From: Saccopteryx bilineata
Lineage: Eukaryota > Chordata > Mammalia > Chiroptera > Emballonuridae
Assembly (NCBI RefSeq): GCF_036850765.1
Contig: NC_089495.1
Span: forward strand, 209,929,302-209,993,301
DNA: 64,000 bases
Reading direction: 5' to 3'
The notes under the pieces were generated by a model, which saw only the letters and a program-made list of their open reading frames with translations, did no database searches and had not been told where the DNA came from. The position numbers and the translations under genes are program-made. Below, piece by piece: positions 9,615 through 19,827 of this stretch. Every line of letters starts with the position of its first letter. Positions within the stretch are counted from its first letter, which is position 1.

Positions 9615-12600
9615 GTGAGCGGAGTGCCGCGGACTCGCGTGGGGGCGGGGTGAGCCGGCAACGGCCGGGCGCGCGCGGGGCGGGGGCCTCCTGCACCCCC
9701 ATCCCCCGCCCCGTCCTACGGCTGTCCCATCCTGCACCCCACCCCCGCCGACGCTGCCCCTCTGCACCCCCATCCCCTGCCCCGTCCTACCCCTGCCCCA
9801 TCATGCATCCCACCCCCGCCGACGCTGCCCCTCTGCTCCCCCATCCCCTGCCCCGTCCTACCCCTGCCCCATCATGCAACCCACCCCGCCGACGCTGCCC
9901 CTCTGCACCCCCATCCCCTGCCCCGTCCTACCCCTGCCCCATCATGCAACCCACCCCCGCCGACGCTGCCCCTCTGCACCCCCATCCCCTGCCCCGTCCT
10001 ACCCCTGCCCCATCATGCATCCCACCCCCGCCGACGCTGCCCCTCTGCACCCCCATCCCCTGCCCCGTCCTACCCCTGCCCCATCATGCATCCCACCCCC
10101 GCCGACGCTGCCCTCTGCACCCCCATCCCCTGCCCCGTCCTACCCTGCCCCATCATGCAACCCACCCCCGCCGACCCTGCCCCTCCTGCACCCGCATCCC
10201 CTGCCCCGTCCTACCCCTGCCCCATCATGCAACCCACCCCCGCCGACCCTGCCTCTCCTGCACCCCCATCCCCTGCCCCGTCCTACCCCTGCCCCATCAT
10301 GCAACCCATCCCCTGCCCGTTCTGTACCCCACCCCCGCCGACGCTGCCCCTCCTGCACCCCCATCCCCTGCCCCGTCCTGTACCCTACCCCCGCTGACCC
10401 TGCCCCTCCTGCACCCCCATCCCCTGCCCCATCCTGCACCCCACCCCTGCTGATGCTGCCCCATCCTGTACCCCACCCCCTGCCCTGTCCTACCCCATCA
10501 CCTCCTGCACCCCCACATCTGCCTCATCTTTGTCCCTCCCCAGTGCACCTGGCTCATTCTCCCCTCACCTCTGCCCCCCATACCCCAACCCCTGCCCGCT
10601 CTGTCGGCCCTCTACCTCCCCTCAGGCTGACGCCTTCCTCCCGCAGGTGTGAACCGGCACTTTCACATGATCTGTATCAGGGACAAGTTCAGCCAGAACA
10701 TCGGTAGGCAGGTGCCGTCCAAGGTCATCTGGGACCACCTGAGCACCATGTATGACATGCAGGCACTGGTGAGCTGGACCCCGCCCTCCCCCGCCCCCCA
10801 GGGCCGGGGCTCCTGCCTCCGCAGTCGGAGCGGGCAGAGGTGCCTCCGCAGGTCCGTGCAGGCCCTGTCCTCAGAGAGCCTGCCGTCCCCGTGGGGCCAG
10901 CCCTGAGACAAGGGAGTGCCGAGGGCTCTACAGAAAGCACAGGCCCAGTGAGGGCAGGGGGTTCCCTGGGTGGAACCTGCTCCAGACTGATGGTCAGTGA
11001 AGGTCTCTCCAGGGAGAGGACCCAGGAGCCCAGGCCGAGGGAGGGGGCTCTCACGCCAGCATTGGTCTGATGGGAGGTCCCAGAAGTGCCCCAGGCAGGA
11101 AGGTGACCGAATGTCAGGTTAAGGTGAATGTGATGGCTTCTGTGAGGACCAGGCAGGCAGAGTCCCAAGTCTCATGGGACTGCCAGCTAGCCGGGTCACC
11201 TCAGTACACAAGGGGCAGAGGGCCAGGTGGGTGTTCCCTGCAGAGGAGGAGCAGATCCGAGGAGGACGTGCACCAGGGTTGAGGTGGCAGGGAGCCTGTG
11301 CTGCCTCCCACTGCAGGGGGCTCGCCAGCCCTCCCGGCCTTCTGCCCAGATCTCTGCTGCCCCTTACTTCCTGCTGACCGGCAAGTCGTTTGCGTCTCCT
11401 TGTCACGGGCAGATGGGATGAAGGTGACAGCTGTGCCCTGAGACTGGCTGCTGTTTGCACACAGCCCCTTCGAGGTCGAGCTGCTGAGCTAGAGAGGGTC
11501 CTCCTGGGGTGGCCTCACATGGGGGCCATGGCTGGCTGGCTTCTGGGAGGTCCCTGTCCAGCGGCTCAGCAGAGTTCCCACGCTGGTCATGTGTGGGGTC
11601 ACCTGGTCCCCAGGCACTTCCTGCACCTTGACTTCCGGCTGGTGGGGCCAGAAGTGGGACGTGGAGATGAGTAGGGCGGGGTCCCTGTTGTGGGGGAGCC
11701 CTGGTGACCTGCGGGAGGGTGGCCAGCTCTGAGACACACCTGCTGGAGGAGGCACGGGACACTCCCCAGAAAGCTGCCGGGCACAGCCAGGGGTGTCAGC
11801 CCAGGACCGTAGCCTCTCCCTCTTCCTGTCACTCTGCCGGGTCTGGCCAAGACCTTGGGGACGCCACTGCCTGGACCCCAGCACTGCTCTGGGGCCTTGT
11901 TAGCAGACAGGTGACCAGCGGCTCCACAGGGAGTGGCGGGTGGAAGCCCATTTCCCAGGACCCCCCTCCCAGCTCCCCTTCTCTGTCCGGTGTTCGTGTG
12001 TCTGGAGATGTGTCGTTTCTGGCACAGGTGACGTGCAGGACAAGTGGAACCCTGAACCCTGACAGGCCGTCTCTGCTCTCCTCCCTGCTTTCTGTGGGGT
12101 GGCTTTCCCAGCCAGCACATGCAGTGTCCAGGCTGCTGGGCTGTCCCTGCCCTCTGAGTGCAGGACAGCTGCTGCCCCTTTGGCCCCTGAGGGCGTGTGC
12201 CAGCAGAAGGCAGCTTCAGAGGGGACCCCGGGTTACATTAGCCCAGCGTTCTTCCCCTTCCTGGCGTTGTGGCTCCTGCCCCTGCTCCTGGGTTGGTGCT
12301 TATACGTTTTTAGTCACTTGCTAAAGTCAAAACAGAAAACTTCTTATTTCTTAAAAAAAAACAACCTTATTTGCCATCAGCATGAATCTGAGATTCTTCC
12401 ATTCCCGAACCCAGAGAGGAACTTCGTCCTTCCGGAAGAAATCATTCAGGAAGTTCGCGAAGGTGAGACTCAGGCGAGGTCAGGTTTGGGAGTTAGGAAA
12501 GGCAGGAGGCAGGCCGAGGGGGTGGTGTCAGGGTGGAGGTCCTGAGTCTCAGGGAAGAGAGGGGTCACTGGCCTGTGATGCTCGGCCCCCTGATGGGGAG

Positions 12601-14266
12601 GATGTGTTCAGGAACGGTCAGCTGCTTGCGGGACCGAGGGCCTCGTGTGCCGCCCACCTCAGGAGCGGTCCTGGCCTGAGTCACCCACCGCGTGGGCTCC
12701 GGGCCAACGTCAGCTGTCTCCCCCACAGGAAAAGTGATCATTGAAGAGGAGATGAAGGAGGAAATGAAGGAAGACATGGACCCCCACAATGGGGCCGACG
12801 ATGGTGAGTGGGGAGCCGTCCCCCCCTCCGCCCCCAGCCCTGGCAGGGCCTCCCCGCAGGGCGCAGCGCGGGTCCGGCCCGCGTTTCTGGTCTGTCGCAG
12901 CCACACTGCTGTCGGCCCAGCAGTGGAGAGGCAGCTTCCATCCGCCTGGCAGGAGCCTCACCAGGCGCAGACCTCGTACGTGGGTCAAGACTGAGAATGA
13001 ACCACAGGGCAGCCAGGGCACCCGGCAGGCCCAGGCAGGTGGCCCCAGCGTGCAGTGCAGGAGGGCTCAGCACAGGACAAGCCCCGAGTAGCAAGGCTGC
13101 TCTGCCCTGCGGGACGGGCGTGAGTGGCAGCTGGGGCAGGTCCTGCAGCCTGAGTGTGTGGTGCCAGGCGCCCCTGGTGGGCATGTCCAGGAGCTCTGGG
13201 GGCCGGGCAGGTGCCCCCAACTCAGGAGAAGCTTGTGGGTTCAGAGCATCGTGTGTATAGATACAGGACTTTTTTTTTTTTTACAGAGACAGAGAGAGAG
13301 TCAGAGGGAGGGATGGACAGGGACAGACAGACAGGAGCGGAGAGAGATGAGAAGCATTAATCATCAGTTTTTCGTTGCAACACCTTAGTTCATTGATTGC
13401 TTTCTCATATGTGCTTTGACCATGGGCCTTCAGCAGACTGAGTAACCCCTTGCTCAAGCCAGCGACCTTGGGTCCAAACTGGTGAGCTTTGCTCAAACCA
13501 GATGAGCCTGCACTCAAGCTGGCGACCTCAGGGTCTCGAACCTGGGTCCTCTGCATCCCAGTCTGATGCTCTGTCCACTACGCTACCACCTGGTCAGACG
13601 ATACAGGACTTTTTTTTTTTTTTTTTTCTGAAGCTGGAAACGGGAGAGACAGACAGACTCCCGCATGCACCCAACTGGGATCCACCCGGCACGCCCACCA
13701 GGGGCCATGCTCTGCCCACCAGGGGGTGACGCTCTGCCCCTCCCGGGCGTCGCTCTGTCACAACCAGAGCCACTCTAGCGCCTGGGGCAGAGGCCAAGGA
13801 GCCATCCCCAGCGCCTGGGCCATCTTTGCTCCAATGGAGCCTCGGCTGCAGGAGGGGAAGAGAGAGACAGAGAGGAAGGAGAGGGGGAGGGTGGAGAAGC
13901 AGGTGGGCGCTTCTCCTGTGTGCCCTGGCCGGGAATCGAACCCGGGACTTCTGCACGCCAGGCCGACACTCTACCACTGAGCCAACCGGCCAGGGCGATA
14001 CAGGACTTTTTAACTGAGCAGGACAATGAAATAAAATTCTGAATATTCTATTTTCAGCCAAATTATTTTGTCTCCCAGTTTTCTCATCCTCAGGAAGCTT
14101 GGGGAAAGCAACAGACAAGTCCAGCAAAGACAGGGACAAGAACTCCTCGGACCTGGGGGCCAAGGACGGGGCCGACAAGCGCAAGCGCAGCCGCGTCACC
14201 GACAAGGTCCTGACCGCCAACAGCAACCCCTCCAGCCCCAGTGCCGCCAAGCGGCGCAGAACGTAG
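9469..14266 (+). CDS. MRGBP: MRG/MORF4L-binding protein (MRGBP), five exons
   Basis: MRGBP (yeast Eaf7 homologue) is a nuclear subunit of the NuA4/TIP60 histone acetyltransferase complex that binds MORF4L1/MRG15. Coding exons are 9469-9614, 10647-10768, 12381-12462, 12729-12803 and 14079-14266. All have GT/AG borders and phases that join cleanly. The joined protein would be 204 residues, the human length. It contains [38 protein letters not shown] and [14 protein letters not shown] (the Eaf7 domain). An acidic E/K-rich stretch follows, then a basic nuclear-localisation tail with KRKRSR and a final KRRRT. Oddity: the ATG at 9469 is not in frame with the rest of exon 1, because two G's are missing from G runs compared with human (see findings). 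Identity is near certain; the reading of the first 12 codons is not. Confidence 0.96.
9690..10500 (+). repeat. 71-bp minisatellite in MRGBP intron 1
   Basis: The marker acgctgcccc recurs at 9751, 9822, 9892, 9963, 10034 and 10105, giving a period of 69-71 bp. Two more units carry accctgcc near 10174 and 10246, and a degenerate tail reaches about 10,500. The + strand is C-rich. The array fills most of the 1-kb intron and stays open in the exon 1 frame. Confidence 0.95.
10647..10768 (+). CDS. MRGBP: MRGBP coding exon 2
   Basis: Acceptor ctcccgcag ends at 10646 and donor gtgagc starts at 10769. The 122 nt encode the core [12 protein letters not shown] to MYDMQAL of the Eaf7 domain, about residues 50-90. 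Confidence 0.97.
10769..12380 (+). other. MRGBP intron 2
   Basis: Unique GC-rich intron sequence. It ends in a pyrimidine-poor but usable acceptor, atttgccatcag. No embedded gene is seen. Confidence 0.85.
12381..12462 (+). CDS. MRGBP: MRGBP coding exon 3
   Basis: The 82 nt encode [20 protein letters not shown] and on to EVRE, about residues 91-117. Acceptor atcag is at 12380 and donor gtgaga at 12463, phase 1. Confidence 0.97.
12729..12803 (+). CDS. MRGBP: MRGBP coding exon 4
   Basis: The 75 nt encode [20 protein letters not shown] and on to GADD, a charged segment. The acceptor is ccccacag and the donor gtgagt (12804). Confidence 0.97.
13260..13610 (-). repeat. Rhin-1-like SINE in MRGBP intron 4
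   Basis: This reversed SINE (poly-T from about 13270, head end ccacctggtcag at 13598) lies between two copies of gatacaggactttt, at 13260 and 13600. A second SINE occupies the same target site directly downstream. Confidence 0.9.
13600..14011 (-). repeat. Ves-like SINE in MRGBP intron 4, same target site
   Basis: This reversed Ves-like element has its B box at about 13933 (reverse: gggaatcgaaccc) and ends at ggccagggc, 13996. It is flanked by gatacaggactttt at 13600 and 13997-14011. It contains two CTCF-like motifs, 13695-13708 and 13716-13729. It sits 67 bp before exon 5, close to the branch-point region. Confidence 0.9.
14079..14266 (+). CDS. MRGBP: MRGBP terminal coding exon 5
   Basis: Acceptor ttgtctcccag ends at 14078. 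The exon encodes [20 protein letters not shown], then [19 protein letters not shown] and the final AAKRRRT, with stop TAG at 14264-14266. The human-type SSSGSLGKA junction and the basic tail confirm it. Confidence 0.97.
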
Positions 14267-15030
14267 GCGTTCTGTGGGGGGGGGCAGCCTGCAGCCCACG
14301 GCACGGTCACCAGGCCACGGGGGCTCAGGTGCTCGGCCCCTGCTGCCTGCCCCGGTCCTGGGGGCTCCACAGCGCCCACTCGCCACCGGGGGCTCAGGCG
14401 GACAGGAAAAACCAGGGTCGCCAGCTCAGGTGTAGAATGTGCTTTGTGGTTGGTCCCACGACTCGCTGTGTCAACGGCACGGCTGCAGCGTGTGTGACGG
14501 GAGGCCTGGTGTGATGCGCAGTAAAGCCGGTGGTCCCCTGCCCTCCCAGCAGCACCAGTCTTCCTGTCGGTCCCTCTGTCCATCTGCCGACCCTCGCTCA
14601 AGGGACTGTGACCTCAGGAGAAGGGCCACCGAGCCACACACGGCAGCCCCTCCATCGCCACCCGAGAACCTGAGAACTGGATGTTTGGCCTCGTTCACTT
14701 GTACTGTAACGATGTATATAATTTGGTTGATATTTCACTATTTAATTTCTAAGAAGCCTATTTTACTAGTGTTTTATATGAAAAAAATACTGCAGAAGTT
14801 AAAAACCTGTGTTGTATTTTTTCCGAGATGTTTTGTTCTAAGGTAATGACCTCAGATACTTTTGCTCAGTTTTTATATGCCAGACAGAGAATTTGTGGTT
14901 ATTTTTGTATTACTGAATAACTTGCAAACAGACCAAAAGAGTGAGTGGGAGGAGGCCCGCCGGGCTGACGGCCGGCTGGGCGGGTGGGGAGTGGGGGCTG
15001 TTGTGGACGATTAAAGCACAGAAAAGCAAC
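14267..15030 (+). other. MRGBP: MRGBP 3' UTR
   Basis: The non-coding tail becomes AT-rich from about 14700 (tgtatataatttggttgata), typical of a mammalian 3' UTR. It ends at the poly(A) signal ATTAAA, 15010-15015, with a likely cleavage site near 15,030. Confidence 0.8.
15010..15015 (+). terminator. MRGBP: MRGBP polyadenylation signal ATTAAA
   Basis: This is the common variant hexamer ATTAAA, about 750 nt after the stop. A T/G-containing stretch (cctcctgtgatttc) follows, suitable as the downstream element. Confidence 0.75.
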
Positions 15031-17639
15031 CTGGCCTCCTGTGATTTCATACTGGAATAAGTTACCTTTTGCTACACAGTAGGAAGTTTATACTTTTCTG
15101 AGATTGAAACAGGTTTGCGTTTAGATGGACCTGACTCCCTTGATACAATGTAGGTGCAAATGTAGCAGGTGCTGAGTGCAGCCTGTGAGTGGACACACCC
15201 TGCACACGTGTTGGAGGAGTAAACAAGGCCGGGCTGGCGCTGCCTTCCTGCTGGACGGCTGCACACCACGGGGCTTGTGACCACGCCTGTGCATAGCAGA
15301 GGTCCACCAAGTGACCAAGAGCCAGGACCTCCCTCCTGGCCGGCCACCCGGCCCGACCTCCTCCTGAGGAACACGGGACGCTGAGTTACCGTCAACCCGG
15401 GAGCCTGCTGAGGTCGGAACTCGCTGCAGCCCCCAGGCGAGGCCAGGGCCCCTGTGCTGAAGAGCCACCTAGCATCCGGTCAGAGGCTGGCCTAGCACCC
15501 AGCCAGAAACTTGTGGGCCTTGAAGACATCGCTGACACCCCGCTCCCTGGCAGACAGGCTGTGCGCGGCCCAGAGCGCCCTGTGCTGCCCCTGAGCAGCT
15601 GTCCCGGCGTCACCCTGCGCTGGAACCTGCAGCAGAGGCTCGCACTCCCTGGCTTGGGGGCCCTGCAAGGGCGTCTCCAGCAGAAGACCCACGTCCTGGT
15701 CAAGGAGGGCACCCTGCTGTGCAGAGCAGGAACCTAGAGAGGCCAGTGTGGAGGCGCAGGCTGCCTCTTCCACCCACACCCCTGCCCCTGGCGTGTCTCC
15801 CTCTAAGACGAAGTCACATGAGATTCTGTGGTCCAAGCACAGCACGGACCACCCCCATTGCCCAGATGTACGGGGTGGGGGTGGGGGACTGTCACCTTTC
15901 CTTGCAGCAGAGCGGGCCGTGACTCTTCAAGGGAAAAGAACAGATGTCTGCCTTTAAGAATTCTAGAACTGACATGGGGAGGACCTGGCCTCCCTCCCAC
16001 TGCTGGTGTCCACCACCCCCACTCAGTGTCCACTCAGCTGAACGCAGACCACTCTGGGGTGGCACATGGAGCAGGAGGGGCCCCCCTCGCCTGGCTCACT
16101 AGGAAACTCCCACCAGACACAGCGTCTTCAGGGACCTCCAAACGTGCAGGGAAAGCCTGGTCAATAAGTCAAACCTGCTTCCTCATTTCAGTTATTTAAC
16201 ATTTTACTGCCCTTTGAAGAGAAAGGCGGGCAGGCGAGCATGTGGCCCCACTTCCTGTGCCCTGGCGCCCTTGGGGGCTGCTGTCCTCAGCACTGGCTGA
16301 GCACCTCGGCCCTGGGCGAGCCCCTCAGCCCTCACTGGCTCCTGGGATCTCCGCTCAATCTACCATGTGGTCCATGCAGGTCGGATTCACAGGCGTCTGT
16401 GGCCAGTGATGTCTCTCGGCCTAGGGGTCTGATCTGTGACATGGGGGTGTGATGCAGCCACCGTGTGACCCGGAAACTATCTGAACAAGAAAGCAGTGAG
16501 GGTGGGGCTGAAGGGCAGGAGCCCAGAGGCTCCAACCAACGCCTGAAGCTGCAACACAGAGAGATGTGGTCCTTACGCAACTCAGTCTTGACCTCAGACG
16601 AGAAGCCTCTGCAGCCAGCCGCTGTTTGCGCCAAGGACCCTGGGGCCTGAGCACCTTTCCTGCATCACCTGTGTCCTGGGGTGGGAAGCCTGTGGGTGTG
16701 GCCTCAATGCTCCCTGCTCTGGCCCAGCCCCCATGGGGAGTCCAGAGGGACAATGGGCTCCCCAGAATTGTTGAACATGTTCTGAGCAGCAGTGGGTGCA
16801 GTGGGTCTGCTGTGTGGCTGGTTGAGTGGGGATGGGTGGACCTTGGCCAAATAACGTGGCTGCAACTCTGTTTGCCTGAGGAAAGTGTTAGAGCAGGTCT
16901 AACCTGAGTCCTTCTCAGCCACCCCTATGTGAGCCCTTGCGGAAGCCACGCCACCTCTGGGCACACAGCCGACTGCTGGTGTATGGCCAAGCACATGTGT
17001 CAGCGTGTGTGAGGGCCTGTGGGTGTGAAGCTGGTGCTACACACACACCCTGGGCAGTGAGCCGCCTAGAGTGCTGAGCCCACAGTGGGCGTCCCCAGAG
17101 CCCCCTGCTTGTTCCCACAGCAGAACCTGGGGTCCAGGATCACCACCTGCTCTGAGCATTGTGTACACCACACACAAAGCATCTAAAGGGGCAATTGGGT
17201 GTGACAGAAAAGAGGTCTGCAGTCCTGGCCCGGACAGCAGGCAGCGGGCAGCAGCGGGCAGCGGGCAGCAGTGGGCATCAGGCAGCAGCGGGCAGGCTGT
17301 TTGCTGGGCCAGGGTGGTGAAGCCAGGGTACCCTCTGACTCCCTCCTCTTTGTATTTTGCGGCAGAGGAGGGTTGGAACCTACTCACCCAAGAGCTCCCA
17401 GATCAGCCAATCCTGAATGGCCCACGGCCCCAGCACTCAACATTTCCATCTACTTGGGTGTCACAGCCAAGGGTCTCCAAGGCCAGCTGCATATCTACTA
17501 ATGAGGTCAGGCCCATGGCCACGGCCCTCAGTGATTTGGCCTCACTCTGTGGGAAATTTACCCTGGCCATTGGTAGCAGACACCTTGCAAAAATGCCCAG
17601 ACCTCCAGACCTTTGGGGGAGTCACCACTGTCCTTTTAA
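15031..17639. other. MRGBP-OGFR intergenic region
   Basis: Unique GC-rich sequence. In human an antisense RNA (OGFR-AS1) lies here, but I see no exon I can support. A short run of gcagcgggcagcag repeats is at 17,235-17,295. Confidence 0.5.
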
Positions 17640-18187
17640 AAAGTGAGGTGTGGATAGAGTGTCGACCTGGGGTGCTGAGGACCCAGGTTTGAAACCCTGA
17701 GGTTGCCAGCTTGAGCACAGGCTCACCCAGCTTGAGTGCGGGGTCGCTGCCTTGAGCGTGTGATCACAGACAGGACCCCACAGTTGCTGGCTTGAGCGAG
17801 GGGTCCCTGGCTTGGCTGGAGCTCCCCCACCCCCGGTCAAGACACGAATGAGAAGCAATCAATGAACAACTAAAGTTCCGCAACTACAAGTCGATGCTTC
17901 TCATCTCTCTCCCTTCCTGTCTTTCTTGCTCGCTAGGAGAAGGAAGGGGAGGGGAGGGGAGGGGAGGGGAGGGGAGGAGAGAGGAGGGAGAGGGAGGGAA
18001 GGGGGAGGGAGGGAGGGGAGGGGAGGGGGGAAGGAGGGAGGGAGGGGAGGGGAGAGGAGGGGAGGGGAGGAAAGAAAGTGAGGTGTGCATACAGGGAAGA
18101 GAAGGGAAGGAAGAAGGGAGGGAAGAAAAGGGAAGGGAAGAAAAGGGAAGGGAAGGAAGGGAAGGGAAGGAAAGAAAGTGAGGTGTG
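17640..18187 (+). repeat. Rhin-1-like SINE with expanded GGGGA/GGAA tail
   Basis: The SINE begins at about 17,648 (gtggatagagtgtcgacc) and has the usual body. Its tail has expanded into purine repeats, GGGGA type at 17,937-18,070 and GGAA/AAGG type at 18,095-18,174. The presumed target duplication aaagtgaggtgtg occurs three times: 17640-17652, 18075-18087 and 18175-18187. The third copy points to a later tail duplication. Confidence 0.8.
17937..18070 (+). repeat. GGGGA purine tract with G-quadruplex potential
   Basis: An almost pure GGGGA/GGGA run on the + strand, with many groups of four G's. It could form G-quadruplex or H-DNA structures. Confidence 0.85.
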
Positions 18188-19085
18188 CATACACAGGTTC
18201 CAGCAAGGGGAGACTGTGCCCGGAGAGTTAATGAGGGTCAACGCAGCAACTAGCCATCGGCAACAGCACCGAGGCAAGCCTTCCACGTACTCACAGCCAG
18301 GATCGGAAGCCTCTGTCCGGCTCACGGCTGCCACCAGCTGCACAGTACAGGGAGTGTGGCCATTCCCAGACACAGGTTACCTAAAAGCCTGTTAGCTGGT
18401 GGCAGAGTCAGGAAGTCAGGATCCCCCTGGGGCCAGGCTGTGGCCTTCTCCTATTGGCCCCCATAGGCAGCTCTCCTTGTGGCCAAATCTAAAAGCCAGA
18501 GCTGGGTTTTAGCATTTAAAAAATAATAATAATAAAGTGGTATAGTAACTACAGAAGATGAATTTTATACCTGGGGTGGTCGCTCCTAATTTTCATTTCA
18601 AAGGGTGAGTCGCTCACGCTGCTGGAGCCTGTATGTCACCCAGCAGATGTCAGAGGCAGACTTTATGTAAGGGATCCGCCGTCGCAAAGAAAACTGCAGC
18701 TGCAAGTAATTTTCAGCCACCGAAAATCTGCCACCTCTTAGCCCCCAGAAAGGTCCCGAAGGGGCCGCTTAACTGGTGTGGGCCTGTGCTGACCAGCCCT
18801 GCGACACCCCTGCTCCCAGTCAGTGCTGCCTCCTGGTGTTTAAGCCAGGGCGCCTCTCTGCGGCTCTACTGCTACCCCCTGTGAACGGCCTGTGGGGGGA
18901 CACAGGTCCTCCGAGGATGAGTCCCGCCCACAGTCTGAGGGTGCTGGAGGCAGATAGCGCCCCCAAAGAGCCTCTCCTGCGGCTGCAGCACCCCTGCTCA
19001 CACTTCGCAGGGATTCCTGGGGTGGGGGTGGGGCACCATCCTGGGGAACATTCATCTGGGAGGGCACGTTCCAGGCAGCAGCCTC
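18188..19085. other. Intergenic, no gene seen
   Basis: Unique sequence with a short aataataataataaag run near 18,522. No gene signal is visible. Confidence 0.5.
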
Positions 19086-19089
19086 CGGG

Positions 19090-19150
19090 GGCATCCTCCA
19101 GGGTGGGGCATCCTCCAGGGTGGGGCATCCTCCAGGGTGGGGCATCCTCG
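19090..19150 (+). repeat. 18-bp tandem repeat
   Basis: The unit ggggcatcctccagggt occurs three to four times directly, just upstream of the SINE next to the OGFR promoter. Confidence 0.85.
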
Positions 19151-19248
19151 GACGGGAGAACTTTGGGGGAACTCTTTGGGGTGCGGGTGGGTGATCTGAG
19201 AGAGATTCTGGGGGGCAGACACCCTCTATAGACAACCTCCAGAAGCCA

Positions 19249-19436
19249 TTCTTTTTTTAATTATTATTTTATTTATTTACTTACTTATTTTTAATTTTTA
19301 TAGCGGGAAAGTGGGGAGGAGAGAAATAGACGGAAACGCTGGTCCGTTTCAGCCTGGGCCCTGACCGGGAATCGAACCCGCAACCTTTGCAGATTCGGGG
19401 GTGGCGCTCTAACCAGTTAAATATCCGGCCAGAGCC
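19249..19436 (-). repeat. tRNA-derived SINE next to the OGFR promoter
   Basis: A T-rich tail (ttattttatttatttact) leads into a reversed tRNA-like head with B box reverse gggaatcgaaccc (19368-19380) and end ggccagagc. The head differs from the other two SINE types (forward: gctctggccggatatttaac). It ends about 210 bp before the OGFR ATG. Confidence 0.8.
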
Positions 19437-19647
19437 TCCTTCCCGGAGAGAAACCCCCGGTTGGCACGTGGTGCGGCGGCGCCCTACAAGGCGGACGTCC
19501 CGGGACCGCGGGGTCACGCCCACCGCACGTCCTTCCGGGGCGTGGCCAGCAGCCGCGCCCCGCCCCCCGCGCTTCCTCCCGGCGCTGCTCTCGCTTCCGG
19601 CGGAGCGCGGTCCCTGCCGCTGCCGCCGCCGCCGCCGCCGCCCGAGC
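19437..19647 (+). promoter_or_regulatory. CpG-island promoter and 5' UTR of OGFR
   Basis: The CpG-dense sequence has two ETS-type motifs, ccttccgg at 19531-19538 and cttccgg at 19594-19600. There is no TATA box. The (gcc)n run just before the ATG (19621-19643) is a GC-rich 5' UTR. A SINE borders the island on its upstream side. Confidence 0.65.
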
Positions 19648-19827
19648 ATGGACGATCCCGACTGCGACTCGACCTGGGAGGACGCCGAGGAGGAGGAGCA
19701 GGAGGAGGAGGAGGAGGACGGCGACGGCCCGAGCTCCGCGGGCGACGACGATGGCGAGGCCGGCGCCCCGGGGGACGCGGGAGACGCGGAGGACGAGGAC
19801 GAGGAGGCGCGGCCCGGCTTGCTGCAG
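19648..19827 (+). CDS. OGFR: OGFR coding exon 1
   Basis: Sixty codons start MDDPDCDSTWED, then a glutamate run coded by (GAG)n, and end LLQ. The donor is cag/gtgcag, a fair but not perfect site. Phase 0. Confidence 0.93.

Noticed and set aside
9874..10707. 277-codon proline/histidine-rich frame
   Set aside because: It lies in the MRGBP intron 1 minisatellite and overlaps exon 2 in the wrong frame.
13160..13190. CTCF site at gcgcccctggtgggc outside a SINE
   Set aside because: It lacks one G of the core run compared with the consensus; too uncertain to list.
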